Below, one piece after another: positions 17,745 through 25,199 of a stretch of DNA of 52,835 nucleotides (positions are counted from its first letter, which is position 1; each line of letters begins with the position of its first letter). The DNA is from an uncultured Ectothiorhodospiraceae bacterium (GTDB taxonomy: Bacteria > Pseudomonadota > Gammaproteobacteria > UBA6429 > Thiohalophilaceae). Location: NCBI GenBank assembly GCA_947260005.1, contig CAMYOL010000063.1:1-52835 (forward strand). Direction: 5' to 3'. Made by a program: the position numbers and the translations under genes. The notes beneath the pieces are model-generated. The model searched no databases. It was given only the letters and a program-made list of their open reading frames with translations, and was not told where the DNA came from.

Positions 17745-17772
17745 GGAATATTTCTGCTAAGAGTTTCGTCTA
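17745..17772 (+). promoter_or_regulatory. ECF promoter of the DsrE-porin operon
   Basis: GGAATA at 17745-17750, a 16-nt spacer and CGTCTA at 17767-17772. It mirrors the promoter of the divergent sigma operon. Both -35 elements are also preceded by AAAT. Confidence 0.82.
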
Positions 17773-17781
17773 CTATATTGA

Positions 17782-17799
17782 GTGCCACAACAGTGGCAC
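17782..17799 (+). promoter_or_regulatory. 5'-end hairpin of the DsrE-porin transcript
   Basis: GTGCCAC-AACA-GTGGCAC is a perfect 7-bp inverted repeat placed where the transcript from the ECF promoter should begin. It could stabilise the mRNA 5' end or be an operator. Confidence 0.55.
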
Positions 17800-17828
17800 A
17801 AATATAAGAAAATTCTAGGAGGAGTTCC

Positions 17829-18278
17829 ATGTTAAAGAAATACGGCAAACTAATGCTGTCGGCGGTGATGAGTGGTTTATTGCTTATCGGAGTGTCGGCA
17901 TCACATGCTGCAGAAAAGTCATTTGCTGATACCAAGATTGTTTTGCAGATCAGCGATCCCAATCCTTTTAAGCAAACCTTAGTACTCAATGTTGCAAGCA
18001 ACATCATTAAACATTATGGACAAGATCAGGTGGAAATTGAGATCGTAGCATTTGGTCCAGGCTTACGTTTATTAATGCACGGTAATGCAAATACCGATCG
18101 AATCTCGTCTTTATCTTCAAGTGGTGTGAAATTCAGTGCCTGTGCCAATACCCAAAAAGCGATGAGCAAGAAATTAGGTCATATGCCAAAGATGAATCCT
18201 GAGGCCGTTACGGTTGGTGCCGGTGTGGTCAGAATTATTGATTTGACCAACAAAGGTTACAAACTGATTAAGCCATAA
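17829..18278 (+). CDS. Secreted DsrE-family protein
   Basis: This 149-residue protein has a signal peptide (hydrophobic 8-22, cleavage near SHA-AEK at about 28). The mature part is one DsrE-like domain: KIVLQISDPNPFKQ, VEIEIVAFGPGLRLLMHG, RISSLSSSGVKFSACANT with Cys105, and the end GYKLIKP. DsrE/F-fold proteins often handle sulfur or persulfide groups on a cysteine, but the exported members are poorly studied. AGGAGGAG gives a strong ribosome binding site. It is the first gene of an operon with an OprP-like porin, under an ECF promoter matched to the divergent sigma gene. Its similarity to the anti-sigma outer domain suggests it acts in the same signalling loop. Confidence 0.85.
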   Translation: MLKKYGKLMLSAVMSGLLLIGVSASHAAEKSFADTKIVLQISDPNPFKQTLVLNVASNIIKHYGQDQVEIEIVAFGPGLRLLMHGNANTDRISSLSSSGVKFSACANTQKAMSKKLGHMPKMNPEAVTVGAGVVRIIDLTNKGYKLIKP

Positions 18279-18335
18279 GTAAAAATAACCTAACCAAAAT
18301 ATATAAAAGATAAAAACTCTTAAGGGAGATTTATA

Positions 18336-19652
18336 ATGTCTAGTTTTAAGAAAAAATTACTATTAGGCTTGTGCAGTGCGGCGACGATCGCGATGACAAG
18401 CCAAACAGCCAGCGCCGCAAACTGGTTGATGTTACAAGGTACAGAAAGACCCGGACAGGCTCCACGCGCTAAATTATGGGGTTTTATACAGGCTCAATAT
18501 CAAGTAGATAAAAGTGAACCAAATGGCGCAGGTGGATATGTCCCACCAAAACTAATTGGTCCAAACTTGGATTCTCAAGAAGCCTTTAACGTTAATCGTG
18601 CCCGTATTGGTGTTCGTGGAACAGGCTTTCCATTAGATGACAAGGTTAATTATTTTTTACTGGCTGAATTTGGTAATAACGGTATTACTTACGGATCTGA
18701 CGGTAAATACTTAACGGATGCCAGTGTCACCTTGAATCACATCCCTGGTGCGCGGTTGCGCATGGGTTTATTTAAAACCCCTGGTTTTGAAGAAGGCCTG
18801 CAAGCGATTCACGTGTTTGATTACATTAATTTTACCCAGGTTGGTAACCAGTTAATGTTAGAACGCCATCCATCTCCTGGGGATAATTTTAAGCCACCAG
18901 CTCCGACTCCGAATGCAGATATGAATGCGTACTCACGTTCAGTGGGTGCATTCCGTGATGTGGGTATTCAGGTTTTTGATACCTTTGGTGATGATAAATT
19001 TGAGTTTAGTTATGCGGCAATGTACGGAAATGGTAATGGTTTGAATTACTCAGATAACGACGATAACAAAGACATCTATGCCTACTTATCGACTGAATGG
19101 ATTTATGGTGGCAAAGGTGGACGTCGTGAAGGTCTGAAATTATTTGCCTGGCATCAGGATGGTAAGCGTACAAATGCATATGACAGAACTCTTGAGCAAG
19201 ATCGAACTCGCTCAGGTCTGGGTGTGAAATATTTGAAAAAACCATTTCGTGTTACCGCTGAATACTTACAAGGTAAAGGTATGATCTTCCAGGGTCAGCA
19301 TCGACCGGGTCCTAACCCTAATGGAGCGGTCAATGATTTTAACGGCGTTTTTAATGACGAAGAGGCACATGGTTACTATCTTGATTTCGGTTTTTATATC
19401 CCGAAATCAAATTGGGAGTTAGATCTTCGTTATGATCACTACACTCGTGGTGAGAATCATCAAGATTCTGTTGCGAATGATGAGTCTCGTTTTGATACCA
19501 TAACTGTTGGTGCTCAGTATCACTTCAACAAGAAAACACGTATAAACATGGAATATGCTGATCGTGACTTTGAATCAGATACTGCGAACGTAAATGCTCA
19601 AGGAATTGGTGTGAAAGGTCGTTATGCGGTTCAAGTAACCCATATCTTCTAA
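18336..19652 (+). CDS. OprO/OprP-type phosphate-selective porin family protein
   Basis: This 438-residue outer-membrane protein has a signal peptide ending TASA-ANW at about residue 28. Porin O/P-like strands follow (KLWGFIQAQYQVDKSE, FNVNRARIGVRGTGFPLDDK, VNYFLLAEFG, GARLRMGLFKTPGFEEGLQ) and the C-terminus is QVTHIF with a terminal Phe, the outer-membrane assembly signal. Its length is normal for the family. It lies 57 bp after the DsrE-family gene and has its own ribosome binding site, AAGGGAG. Despite the family name, members carry other anions or hydrophobic compounds, so its cargo is unknown. Transcription from the ECF promoter is inferred. Confidence 0.88.
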   Translation: MSSFKKKLLLGLCSAATIAMTSQTASAANWLMLQGTERPGQAPRAKLWGFIQAQYQVDKSEPNGAGGYVPPKLIGPNLDSQEAFNVNRARIGVRGTGFPLDDKVNYFLLAEFGNNGITYGSDGKYLTDASVTLNHIPGARLRMGLFKTPGFEEGLQAIHVFDYINFTQVGNQLMLERHPSPGDNFKPPAPTPNADMNAYSRSVGAFRDVGIQVFDTFGDDKFEFSYAAMYGNGNGLNYSDNDDNKDIYAYLSTEWIYGGKGGRREGLKLFAWHQDGKRTNAYDRTLEQDRTRSGLGVKYLKKPFRVTAEYLQGKGMIFQGQHRPGPNPNGAVNDFNGVFNDEEAHGYYLDFGFYIPKSNWELDLRYDHYTRGENHQDSVANDESRFDTITVGAQYHFNKKTRINMEYADRDFESDTANVNAQGIGVKGRYAVQVTHIF

Positions 19653-19662
19653 ACGATATAGG

Positions 19663-19716
19663 AAGAGTATAAACTCGTTAACCCGGCCCCGTTTTTACGG
19701 CGCCGGGTTTTTTTAT
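19663..19716 (+). terminator. Terminator of the DsrE-porin operon, first copy
   Basis: ACCCGGC and GCCGGGT flank CCCGT/ACGG in a GC-rich hairpin followed by seven T. The block from AAGAGTATAAACTC to the T-run is repeated at 19815-19870. Confidence 0.85.
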
Positions 19717-19718
19717 AT

Positions 19719-19797
19719 GAAAAAATAGGGGTCAGAGACGTATTAATTATTTCCTGAAACAGGAAAAATTAATACGTCTCTGACCCCTATTTTTTCT
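19719..19797. repeat. Family B palindrome between two terminator copies
   Basis: The arms GAAAAAATAGGGGTCAGAGA..., extending through CGTATTAATT to TTTCCTG, pair almost perfectly with the right half around AAA. The core is identical to the copy at 20049-20125. Confidence 0.88.
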
Positions 19798-19814
19798 GAC
19801 CCCTGTTTTTTCAG

Positions 19815-19870
19815 AAAAGAGTATAAACTCACTAACCCGGCCCGTTTTGAACGGCGCCGGTTTTTTTTAT
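19815..19870 (+). terminator. Duplicated terminator copy
   Basis: This is a near-identical repeat of the 19663-19716 block (AAGAGTATAAACTC, then AACCCGGCCC and CGCCGG before eight T). The palindrome at 19719-19797 lies between the two copies. Confidence 0.75.
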
Positions 19871-19876
19871 TGATAG

Positions 19877-19999
19877 CTATAGTTTTTTAAACAACCAGAA
19901 AATCAGACTGACGAGAAACAAACCTATTTTTTGCAACCAGGGCCACGATAAACCCAGTATGAGCAGGATAATACCAATGATAATTAGGTGACGTTGCAT
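19877..19999 (-). CDS. 40-residue membrane miniprotein, internally shortened DUF2905-like
   Basis: The frame encodes MQRHLIIIGIILLILGLSWP and then a second hydrophobic part, LFLVSLIFWLFKKL. From memory, DUF2905 proteins are about 65-70 residues. They begin with this kind of MQR...LIxxGLxLLxLGLxWPWL segment and end in SLxxWLFRR, with a GRLPGD-containing stretch between. Here the middle stretch is missing while both ends stay in frame. It sits downstream of rpiA on the same strand, separated by a palindromic repeat. It may be a relic or a functional miniprotein. Confidence 0.45.
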   Translation of the reverse strand: MQRHLIIIGIILLILGLSWPWLQKIGLFLVSLIFWLFKKL

Positions 20000-20048
20000 T
20001 TAAATAATGGGCCGGTTTTTTATGGTTGTTGTCATCCTGAGAAAATAG

Positions 20049-20125
20049 AAAAAATAGGGGTCAGAGACGTATTAATTATTTCCTGAAACAGGAAAAATTA
20101 ATACGTCTCTGACCCCTATTTTTAA
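20049..20125. repeat. Family B palindrome, second identical-core copy
   Basis: The arms AAAAATAGGGGTCAGAGACG..., with centre TATTTCCTGAAACAGGAAAAA, match the copy at 19719-19797 base for base in the core. It lies just past the rpiA stop and may end that transcript. Confidence 0.88.
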
Positions 20126-20134
20126 CATATTTTT

Positions 20135-20791
20135 TTAGGTAATGGTTTTCACACCATCGGGCGTACCGAGCAACAACACATCGGCAGGACGAATCGCAAA
20201 CAGGCCATTGGTAACGACACCGGTGATGTGATTCAAGGTTTCTTCGAGTTTAACCGGTTCCATGATCTCCAGGTTATGTACATCCAGGATCACGTTGCCG
20301 TTATCCGTAGTGAAGCCTTCACGCAATACGGGTTGACCACCGAGCTTGGCAATCTCACGTGCGACATAACTGCGCGCCATTGGGATGACTTCAACCGGTA
20401 GTGGGAAGGTGCCCATGATATCGACCAATTTCGATTCATCTGCTATGCAGACAAATTTTTTGCTTACTGCAGCGACGATCTTTTCACGCGTTAACGCACC
20501 ACCGCCGCCTTTGATCAGATGCAGGTGTTTATTGGATTCATCAGCACCGTCTATATAGACCGAGATCTCTGATACAGAATTTAAATCCATCACTTCAATG
20601 CCGTGACCACGTAGACGCTCAGCACTGGCCTCTGAGCTGGCGACGGTGCCATCGATTTGATGTTTTATTGTGGCCAGTTCATCAATGAAGAAATTTGCGG
20701 TTGAGCCTGTACCGATTCCAATAATAGTACCCTTAACAACGTGTTCGATGGCCGCTTTGGCGACCGCTTGCTTCATTTCATCTTGTGTCAT
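20135..20791 (-). CDS. rpiA: Ribose-5-phosphate isomerase A
   Basis: RpiA interconverts ribose 5-phosphate and ribulose 5-phosphate in the non-oxidative pentose phosphate pathway. At 218 residues it is full length. It carries the phosphate-binding [32 protein letters not shown] with the catalytic acid, and [23 protein letters not shown] lies 6 nt before the ATG. It is divergent from ilvA with a 124-bp shared upstream region, the arrangement seen in many gammaproteobacteria. Confidence 0.97.
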   Translation of the reverse strand: MTQDEMKQAVAKAAIEHVVKGTIIGIGTGSTANFFIDELATIKHQIDGTVASSEASAERLRGHGIEVMDLNSVSEISVYIDGADESNKHLHLIKGGGGALTREKIVAAVSKKFVCIADESKLVDIMGTFPLPVEVIPMARSYVAREIAKLGGQPVLREGFTTDNGNVILDVHNLEIMEPVKLEETLNHITGVVTNGLFAIRPADVLLLGTPDGVKTIT

Positions 20792-20915
20792 TTTCTACTC
20801 CTAAATACCAATTCTGCACTTTCTTCATTGTCGCCATTGTAGCGAGGCCAAACACTTATTATATTAGGGATGTATTGAATGAATAAAGCGTTTATCGCTA
20901 AATAACGAGAAGAGT

Positions 20916-22430
20916 ATGCTTTCTGAGTTAGTAGAAAAGATTAAAAAGGCTAAGGTCTATGATGTTGCGGTTAAAACCCCGCTCGATCCGGCTCCGATCC
21001 TGAGCCAACGCCTGTCCAATGACGTCTATTTGAAGCGTGAGGACCTGCAATCGGTATTTTCCTTTAAATTGCGAGGGGCCTACAACAAAATCTCGCAATT
21101 ATCAGATGAGCAACGTGCGCATGGGATTATTGCCGCATCGGCTGGTAATCATGCTCAGGGCGTGGCATTGGCTGCGCAACGACTCGGAATTTCAGCCACG
21201 ATAGTAATGCCAAAAACAACGCCAAGCATCAAAGTGGACTCGGTCGCGGCTTATGGTGCCCGAATCGTTTTACATGGAAATACCTACGATGATGCTCGCG
21301 AACAGGCTTATGCCATAAAGGAAGTAGAGCATAGTGTGTTTATTCATCCTTATGACGACGTGGATGTCATGGCGGGACAGGGTACGGTCGCGATAGAAAT
21401 ATTCGAGCAATTAGAGAAAAATCCGGACGTTATTTTTATTCCTGTTGGGGGTGGCGGTTTAATTGCTGGAATGAGTGCTTACATTAAATCGGTCAACCCT
21501 AAAACGAAAGTTATAGCCGTTGAGGCGGATGATTCGGCCTGTTTGAAGGCGGCGATGCAGCAAGGTGAGCGGGTAGTGTTAGATCAAGTCGGCATATTTG
21601 CGGATGGTGTGGCGGTACGACAAATTGGTGAGCAGCCATTTGAGGTGGCCAGACAGTGTGTTGATCAGGTCATAAGTGTCAGTACAGACGAAATTTGTGC
21701 GGCGATTAAAGATATTTTCGATGAAACACGATCAATAGCGGAACCGGCTGGTGCCCTGGCCGTGGCGGGAATGAAGCGTTATCAGCAAGAAAATTCGGAC
21801 ACTGGACAAACCTGGGTAGCGATAGACAGTGGTGCCAACATGAATTTTGATCGATTACGCCATGTGGCTGAGCGCGCGGAACTCGGTGAACAGCGTGAGG
21901 CATTGATAGCGGTGACTATCCCGGAACGTCCTGGTAGTTTTCGTCAGTTTTGCGAATTGATTGGAACGCGTGGCATAACTGAATTTAATTACCGTTTTTC
22001 CGATCCTGAAAACGCCCATGTGTTTGTCGGGGTACAGATGTTAACTGGAGAACATGAAAAAAATGAGTTAATGGAGGCCCTCGAACAACATGACTATCCA
22101 GTACTGGACATGACGGATAATGAAATGGCGAAGATCCATATACGTTATATGGTTGGAGGTCGAGTGACGGGGGTTAAAAATGAACGTTTGTATCGTTTTC
22201 AATTTCCGGAACGCCCAGGTGCCTTATTGCGTTTTTTGAATCATATGGGCCAACAATGGAACATCAGTCTGTTTCATTATCGTAATCATGGTGCCGCTTA
22301 TGGACGTATTTTAGTTGGAATGCAGGTTCCAAACGGAGATGAGGCCGCTTTTCATCAGTTTTTGGATGAACTGAGTTATCCGTACTGGCAAGAATCCGAT
22401 AACCCAGCCTACGAATTGTTCTTAAACTAG
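20916..22430 (+). CDS. ilvA: Threonine ammonia-lyase, biosynthetic
   Basis: IlvA converts threonine to 2-oxobutanoate, the first step to isoleucine. The 504-residue protein has a PLP domain, with the Schiff-base lysine in FSFKLRGAYNK (Lys51), AASAGNHAQG and the phosphate-binding GGGGLIAG. Two ACT-like regulatory domains follow (about 325-500), each with an ERPGxxxxF start: ERPGSFRQF and ERPGALLRF. These normally bind isoleucine and valine. Full length marks the biosynthetic, feedback-controlled type. No attenuator-like leader is visible, and no other ilv gene is adjacent. Confidence 0.96.
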   Translation: MLSELVEKIKKAKVYDVAVKTPLDPAPILSQRLSNDVYLKREDLQSVFSFKLRGAYNKISQLSDEQRAHGIIAASAGNHAQGVALAAQRLGISATIVMPKTTPSIKVDSVAAYGARIVLHGNTYDDAREQAYAIKEVEHSVFIHPYDDVDVMAGQGTVAIEIFEQLEKNPDVIFIPVGGGGLIAGMSAYIKSVNPKTKVIAVEADDSACLKAAMQQGERVVLDQVGIFADGVAVRQIGEQPFEVARQCVDQVISVSTDEICAAIKDIFDETRSIAEPAGALAVAGMKRYQQENSDTGQTWVAIDSGANMNFDRLRHVAERAELGEQREALIAVTIPERPGSFRQFCELIGTRGITEFNYRFSDPENAHVFVGVQMLTGEHEKNELMEALEQHDYPVLDMTDNEMAKIHIRYMVGGRVTGVKNERLYRFQFPERPGALLRFLNHMGQQWNISLFHYRNHGAAYGRILVGMQVPNGDEAAFHQFLDELSYPYWQESDNPAYELFLN

Positions 22431-22497
22431 ATTTTAATCATAATTCCCGAATTACTTAATCCGTTATAACCACGGAATACTTTTCCATTATAGTTTC

Positions 22498-22670
22498 TGT
22501 CTTTCCCGCGGAGGCGGGAATCCACATATAGATCAAAGCCTAGATTCCCGCCTCGGCTCTGGCTCCTGCTTCGCCCTACCGCCTACGTCCATGTAGGCGT
22601 TCGCGGGAAAAGTGCCCTGCGGGTATGACGGGATATTCGCGGGTAAAGTGCCCTGTGGGGTATGATGGGA
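22498..22670. repeat. Family A palindrome whose right arm is split by an insert
   Basis: The left arm CCCGCGGAGGCGGGAATCC is intact. The right arm begins GATTCCCGCCTC and resumes as CGCGGGAAAA only after about 47 bp of unrelated sequence (GGCTCTGGCTCCTGCTTCGC and onward). Two degraded tails with GTGCCCTG(C/T)GGG follow. It accounts for most of the 347-bp gap after ilvA. Confidence 0.8.
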
Positions 22671-22703
22671 TATGTGTTATGAGTAATTTTGGCGGAAAAT
22701 ACA

Positions 22704-22729
22704 AAAAGGGCCTCAAATGAGGCCCTTTT
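22704..22729 (-). terminator. Bidirectional intrinsic terminator
   Basis: AAAAGGGCCTC and GAGGCCCTTTT form an 11-bp stem with A and T runs on both sides. It can end the H1-like gene on the minus strand and anything reading through from ilvA. Confidence 0.8.
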
Positions 22730-22777
22730 CTATTCTGTTTGACCTAAATCGTTCAAGGTCGGGCTGAATAGCCGGTC

Positions 22778-23065
22778 TTATCTCTTCTTACGGCGACCTT
22801 TTTTCTTGGTTACCTTTTTCTTAGCCTTTTTCTTGGCCTTTTTCTTTGTCGCTTTCTTCTTAGCCTTTTTCTTGGCTTTTTTCTTTGTTACTTTTTTCTT
22901 TGCTTTCTTCTTAGCCTTTTTCTTGGCTTTTTTCTTTGTTACTTTTTTCTTTGCTTTCTTCTTCGTTACTTTCTTCTTAGTCGTCTTCTTCTTAGCAGCC
23001 GTCTTCTTACGACGAACTACCTTTTTCTTAGCCGCCTTTTTGCGACCCTTTTTCTTTGTAGCCAT
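22778..23065 (-). CDS. Lysine-rich histone H1-like protein
   Basis: This 95-residue protein is made almost wholly of Lys, Ala, Thr and Val in repeats of KKKAK, KKKVT and KKKAT, with a basic GRRKKR tail. It resembles the C-terminal half of eukaryotic H1 and bacterial AlgP/HctB-type proteins. Such proteins bind DNA without sequence preference and affect nucleoid compaction. A good GGAGGG lies before the ATG. The nucleotide repeats that encode it make its length prone to change by slippage. The complementary-strand frame (poly-Phe/Leu) is a shadow. The 1.1-kb gene-free AT-rich stretch upstream is unusual. Confidence 0.85.
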   Translation of the reverse strand: MATKKKGRKKAAKKKVVRRKKTAAKKKTTKKKVTKKKAKKKVTKKKAKKKAKKKAKKKVTKKKAKKKAKKKATKKKAKKKAKKKVTKKKGRRKKR

Positions 23066-24231
23066 GGTTATAACCCTCCAAGGTTGAACACTGAGTTTAG
23101 TGGAGTATAGCTAAGTCAATAAAAAAAGCTAGTATCACTCATAAAAATTTATAAAATTTATGTTTAAAACTCTTTTTTGCAACGTAATTTTTAATTTTGT
23201 TATTAGGAAAGTACAAAAAATTGACGTTTATTAAAAATATTTACAGTTTCATTTATAAAATTTCTTATTTTTAAAAAAAATTCCTAAAAACGGATCGTAA
23301 TTTTAATAAATTTACTCAATCGTGCACTATTTTGTGAATGCAGAAACAGTTAAACGAGTTAATTTTGTTGTGATGACATGATGAAAGGTAAAATTGAATG
23401 ATTAAAAACGAAATAGTAGTGATTAACTAACGAATTACATTTTTGTTTATTACTTTTTGCGTTAACAAGCCATTAACGAGGTTCTGAGAAGCGTTTATTT
23501 TAATGTTCTCTAGTTAAGATATAAATAAAACAACGCTGAAAAAAGTTTTAAGGGGCTAATTACAATAAAATTGCACGACTTTAACTGTTTTTTCTCTTTT
23601 GGCATGAAAAATTAGTAGAAAATGCAGTTTCGATGCGCTTAAAACGCTTTTAAGCACGTTAAAAACAATAAAAGCTGATAACAATACGTATTTTTTAATG
23701 TGAACAACGATGTTTTGTCGTCGTTCGGTACCCATTTTTTTGATTTTTTCACCACGCATTGAAATTTTCATTAATTTTATAAAATTTACATGAACGAAAG
23801 TCGTTTTTACTGGCTTTAAAAACAAAATGACGAATTAATTCGTGAATTTTTAGTGTCACTCAGTCAATTTATCGTATTTTGATGCATGTAATTCATGATT
23901 AACTAATGAAATCGGCTGAATTTATCGATTGAAGATCTAAATTAATGAATTTTTCTTAAATTTCTTAAAAGATTTTGTGCATTGGCACTGTTTTTACTAA
24001 TTTCATGCTCTGGAATCGTTATTTTTATAAATTTATGAGAAAAAAACCGGTTTGATTCGTAAATTTGACGCTTATTATCAATTTTTTCGTGCATGTTAGG
24101 CGTTTTCTGTTTTTGTGGGCAGGATAGTGACAAAGTAATGTTGTTTCACGTTTGCCTCATTAAATTATGTTATCCGCATATCGCAATCGGGTTGGTTTCC
24201 TGGATTATTGGTTTGTAAGTTCCGGAAATAG
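23066..24231. other. 1.1-kb gene-free, very AT-rich region
   Basis: No convincing coding frame exists here. The short frames (for example minus 23556-23825 and 23942-24133) have no ribosome binding site, low-complexity composition and no recognisable motifs. The sequence is rich in TTAAT, ATTAA and TTTTTA words. Loose motifs such as GATTAACTAA, GAATTA and AATTCGTGAA recur. The minus-strand leader of the H1-like gene must lie in its first part. No tRNA, known RNA family or mobile element is recognised. Confidence 0.6.
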
Positions 24232-24825
24232 TTAAAACCAGTCAAAGCCATGTTCGGTAACGATCGCATCGAGTGGAATATCCCACGGTTCACTCGGAAT
24301 TTTATCAACTTGTTGCCAACTATAGGCAATACCGACTCGAAGCGGGCGGTGCCAGGTTGTGGATTGACGAAAACAGCGACTCAAGCTGCGATCATAAAAG
24401 CCACCACCCATACCCATGCGATTTCCTTTGTCATCAAAGCCAACCAGAGGCATAAATACAACGTCCAGACTACGCAGTTTTGTTCGACGTGCATGGGCCG
24501 GATGGATAGGCTCTGGAATTTGGTAACGATTCAAATAAAGAGGTGTATTCTCTAAATAACGAATCCACCACAAATGTCCTTTCGGGAATTGACTCAGTAC
24601 CGGTAGAAAAATGCTTTTGTTGAGTGCCCAGGCATAATGAAACAGAGGTTCCAGAGTGACTTCATTGCCAACGGAATAATACAGGGCCAGGCGTTGACGA
24701 TTAATAAAGAGTTTACTGCGACGAATATGTTCACATATGCGGAATGACAGTTGCCTGCTCTCAATCTCGGAGTGCTCATCTCGACGTTGTTTGAGTTCAT
24801 TTCGGAGTTGTTCGCGAGTTGGCAT
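24232..24825 (-). CDS. ygfA: 5-formyltetrahydrofolate cyclo-ligase
   Basis: This enzyme converts 5-formyltetrahydrofolate to 5,10-methenyltetrahydrofolate using ATP. The 197-residue protein carries LALYYSVGNEVTLEPL and the substrate/ATP loop VVFMPLVGFDDKGNRMGMGGGFYDRSL (residues about 122-150), both typical of the family. I chose the ATG at 24825; a TTG one codon upstream is possible. It lies downstream of 6S RNA on the same strand, as in E. coli, where ssrS and ygfA are co-transcribed. Confidence 0.95.
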   Translation of the reverse strand: MPTREQLRNELKQRRDEHSEIESRQLSFRICEHIRRSKLFINRQRLALYYSVGNEVTLEPLFHYAWALNKSIFLPVLSQFPKGHLWWIRYLENTPLYLNRYQIPEPIHPAHARRTKLRSLDVVFMPLVGFDDKGNRMGMGGGFYDRSLSRCFRQSTTWHRPLRVGIAYSWQQVDKIPSEPWDIPLDAIVTEHGFDWF

Positions 24826-24865
24826 CAAAATTGTTTTGTTAGCTGGCTGTTATTAAATTAAGGGA

Positions 24866-25053
24866 GGGTGTCTCCCATCTGCACCGTTAAGACCTGTATC
24901 TCGAACCTAAGGTTCAAGTCGGGGTCATCACAAACCGATTAGGCTTTCCGCTGCGAGGCGGACATGCACACACGGACATGTTTCTGTCCCCTGGGGATTT
25001 TAATTAAGGCTCAAGAATATCCCGGTCGATCACGCATACGACAGGAAACACCC
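24866..25053 (-). ncRNA. ssrS: 6S RNA
   Basis: 6S RNA mimics an open promoter and binds sigma-70 RNA polymerase in stationary phase. On the minus strand the ends pair as GGGTGTTTCCT with GGGAGACACCC, closing a transcript of about 188 nt. The distal part contains CTTGAACCTTAGGTTCGAGA followed by TACAG, matching the E. coli 3' segment CTTGAACC..GGTTCAAGG..TACAG. Position between zapA and ygfA, same strand, is the conserved gammaproteobacterial locus. Exact ends are estimated from the pairing. Confidence 0.88.
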
Positions 25054-25088
25054 AAAACTGAATTCATTAATTGTCGCACAACCCGCTT

Positions 25089-25190
25089 CATTGGGGTCAG
25101 ACTCCATTGAAACGAATAAAACAAAATTAACCGTCAATGGAGTCTGACCCCAATGAATTGAGTCTGACCCCAATGAATTCCAATGAATTA
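25089..25190. repeat. Variant family B palindrome between zapA and 6S RNA
   Basis: Left arm TTGGGGTCAGACTCCATTGA (25091-25110) pairs with TCAATGGAGTCTGACCCCAA (25134-25153). Part of the right arm (GAGTCTGACCCCAATGAATT) is then tandemly repeated. It shares GGGGTCAGA with the other family B copies but has a different inner arm. It lies just past the zapA stop. Confidence 0.85.
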
Positions 25191-25199
25191 ACACTAACT

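Noticed and set aside
22806-23087. Long plus-strand frame rich in Phe and Leu opposite the H1-like gene
   Set aside because: It is the complement of lysine codon repeats, without a ribosome binding site, and only mirrors the real gene.
23556-24133. Two minus-strand frames of 89 and 63 codons in the AT-rich block
   Set aside because: No ribosome binding site, no recognisable domain, and composition follows the local AT bias.
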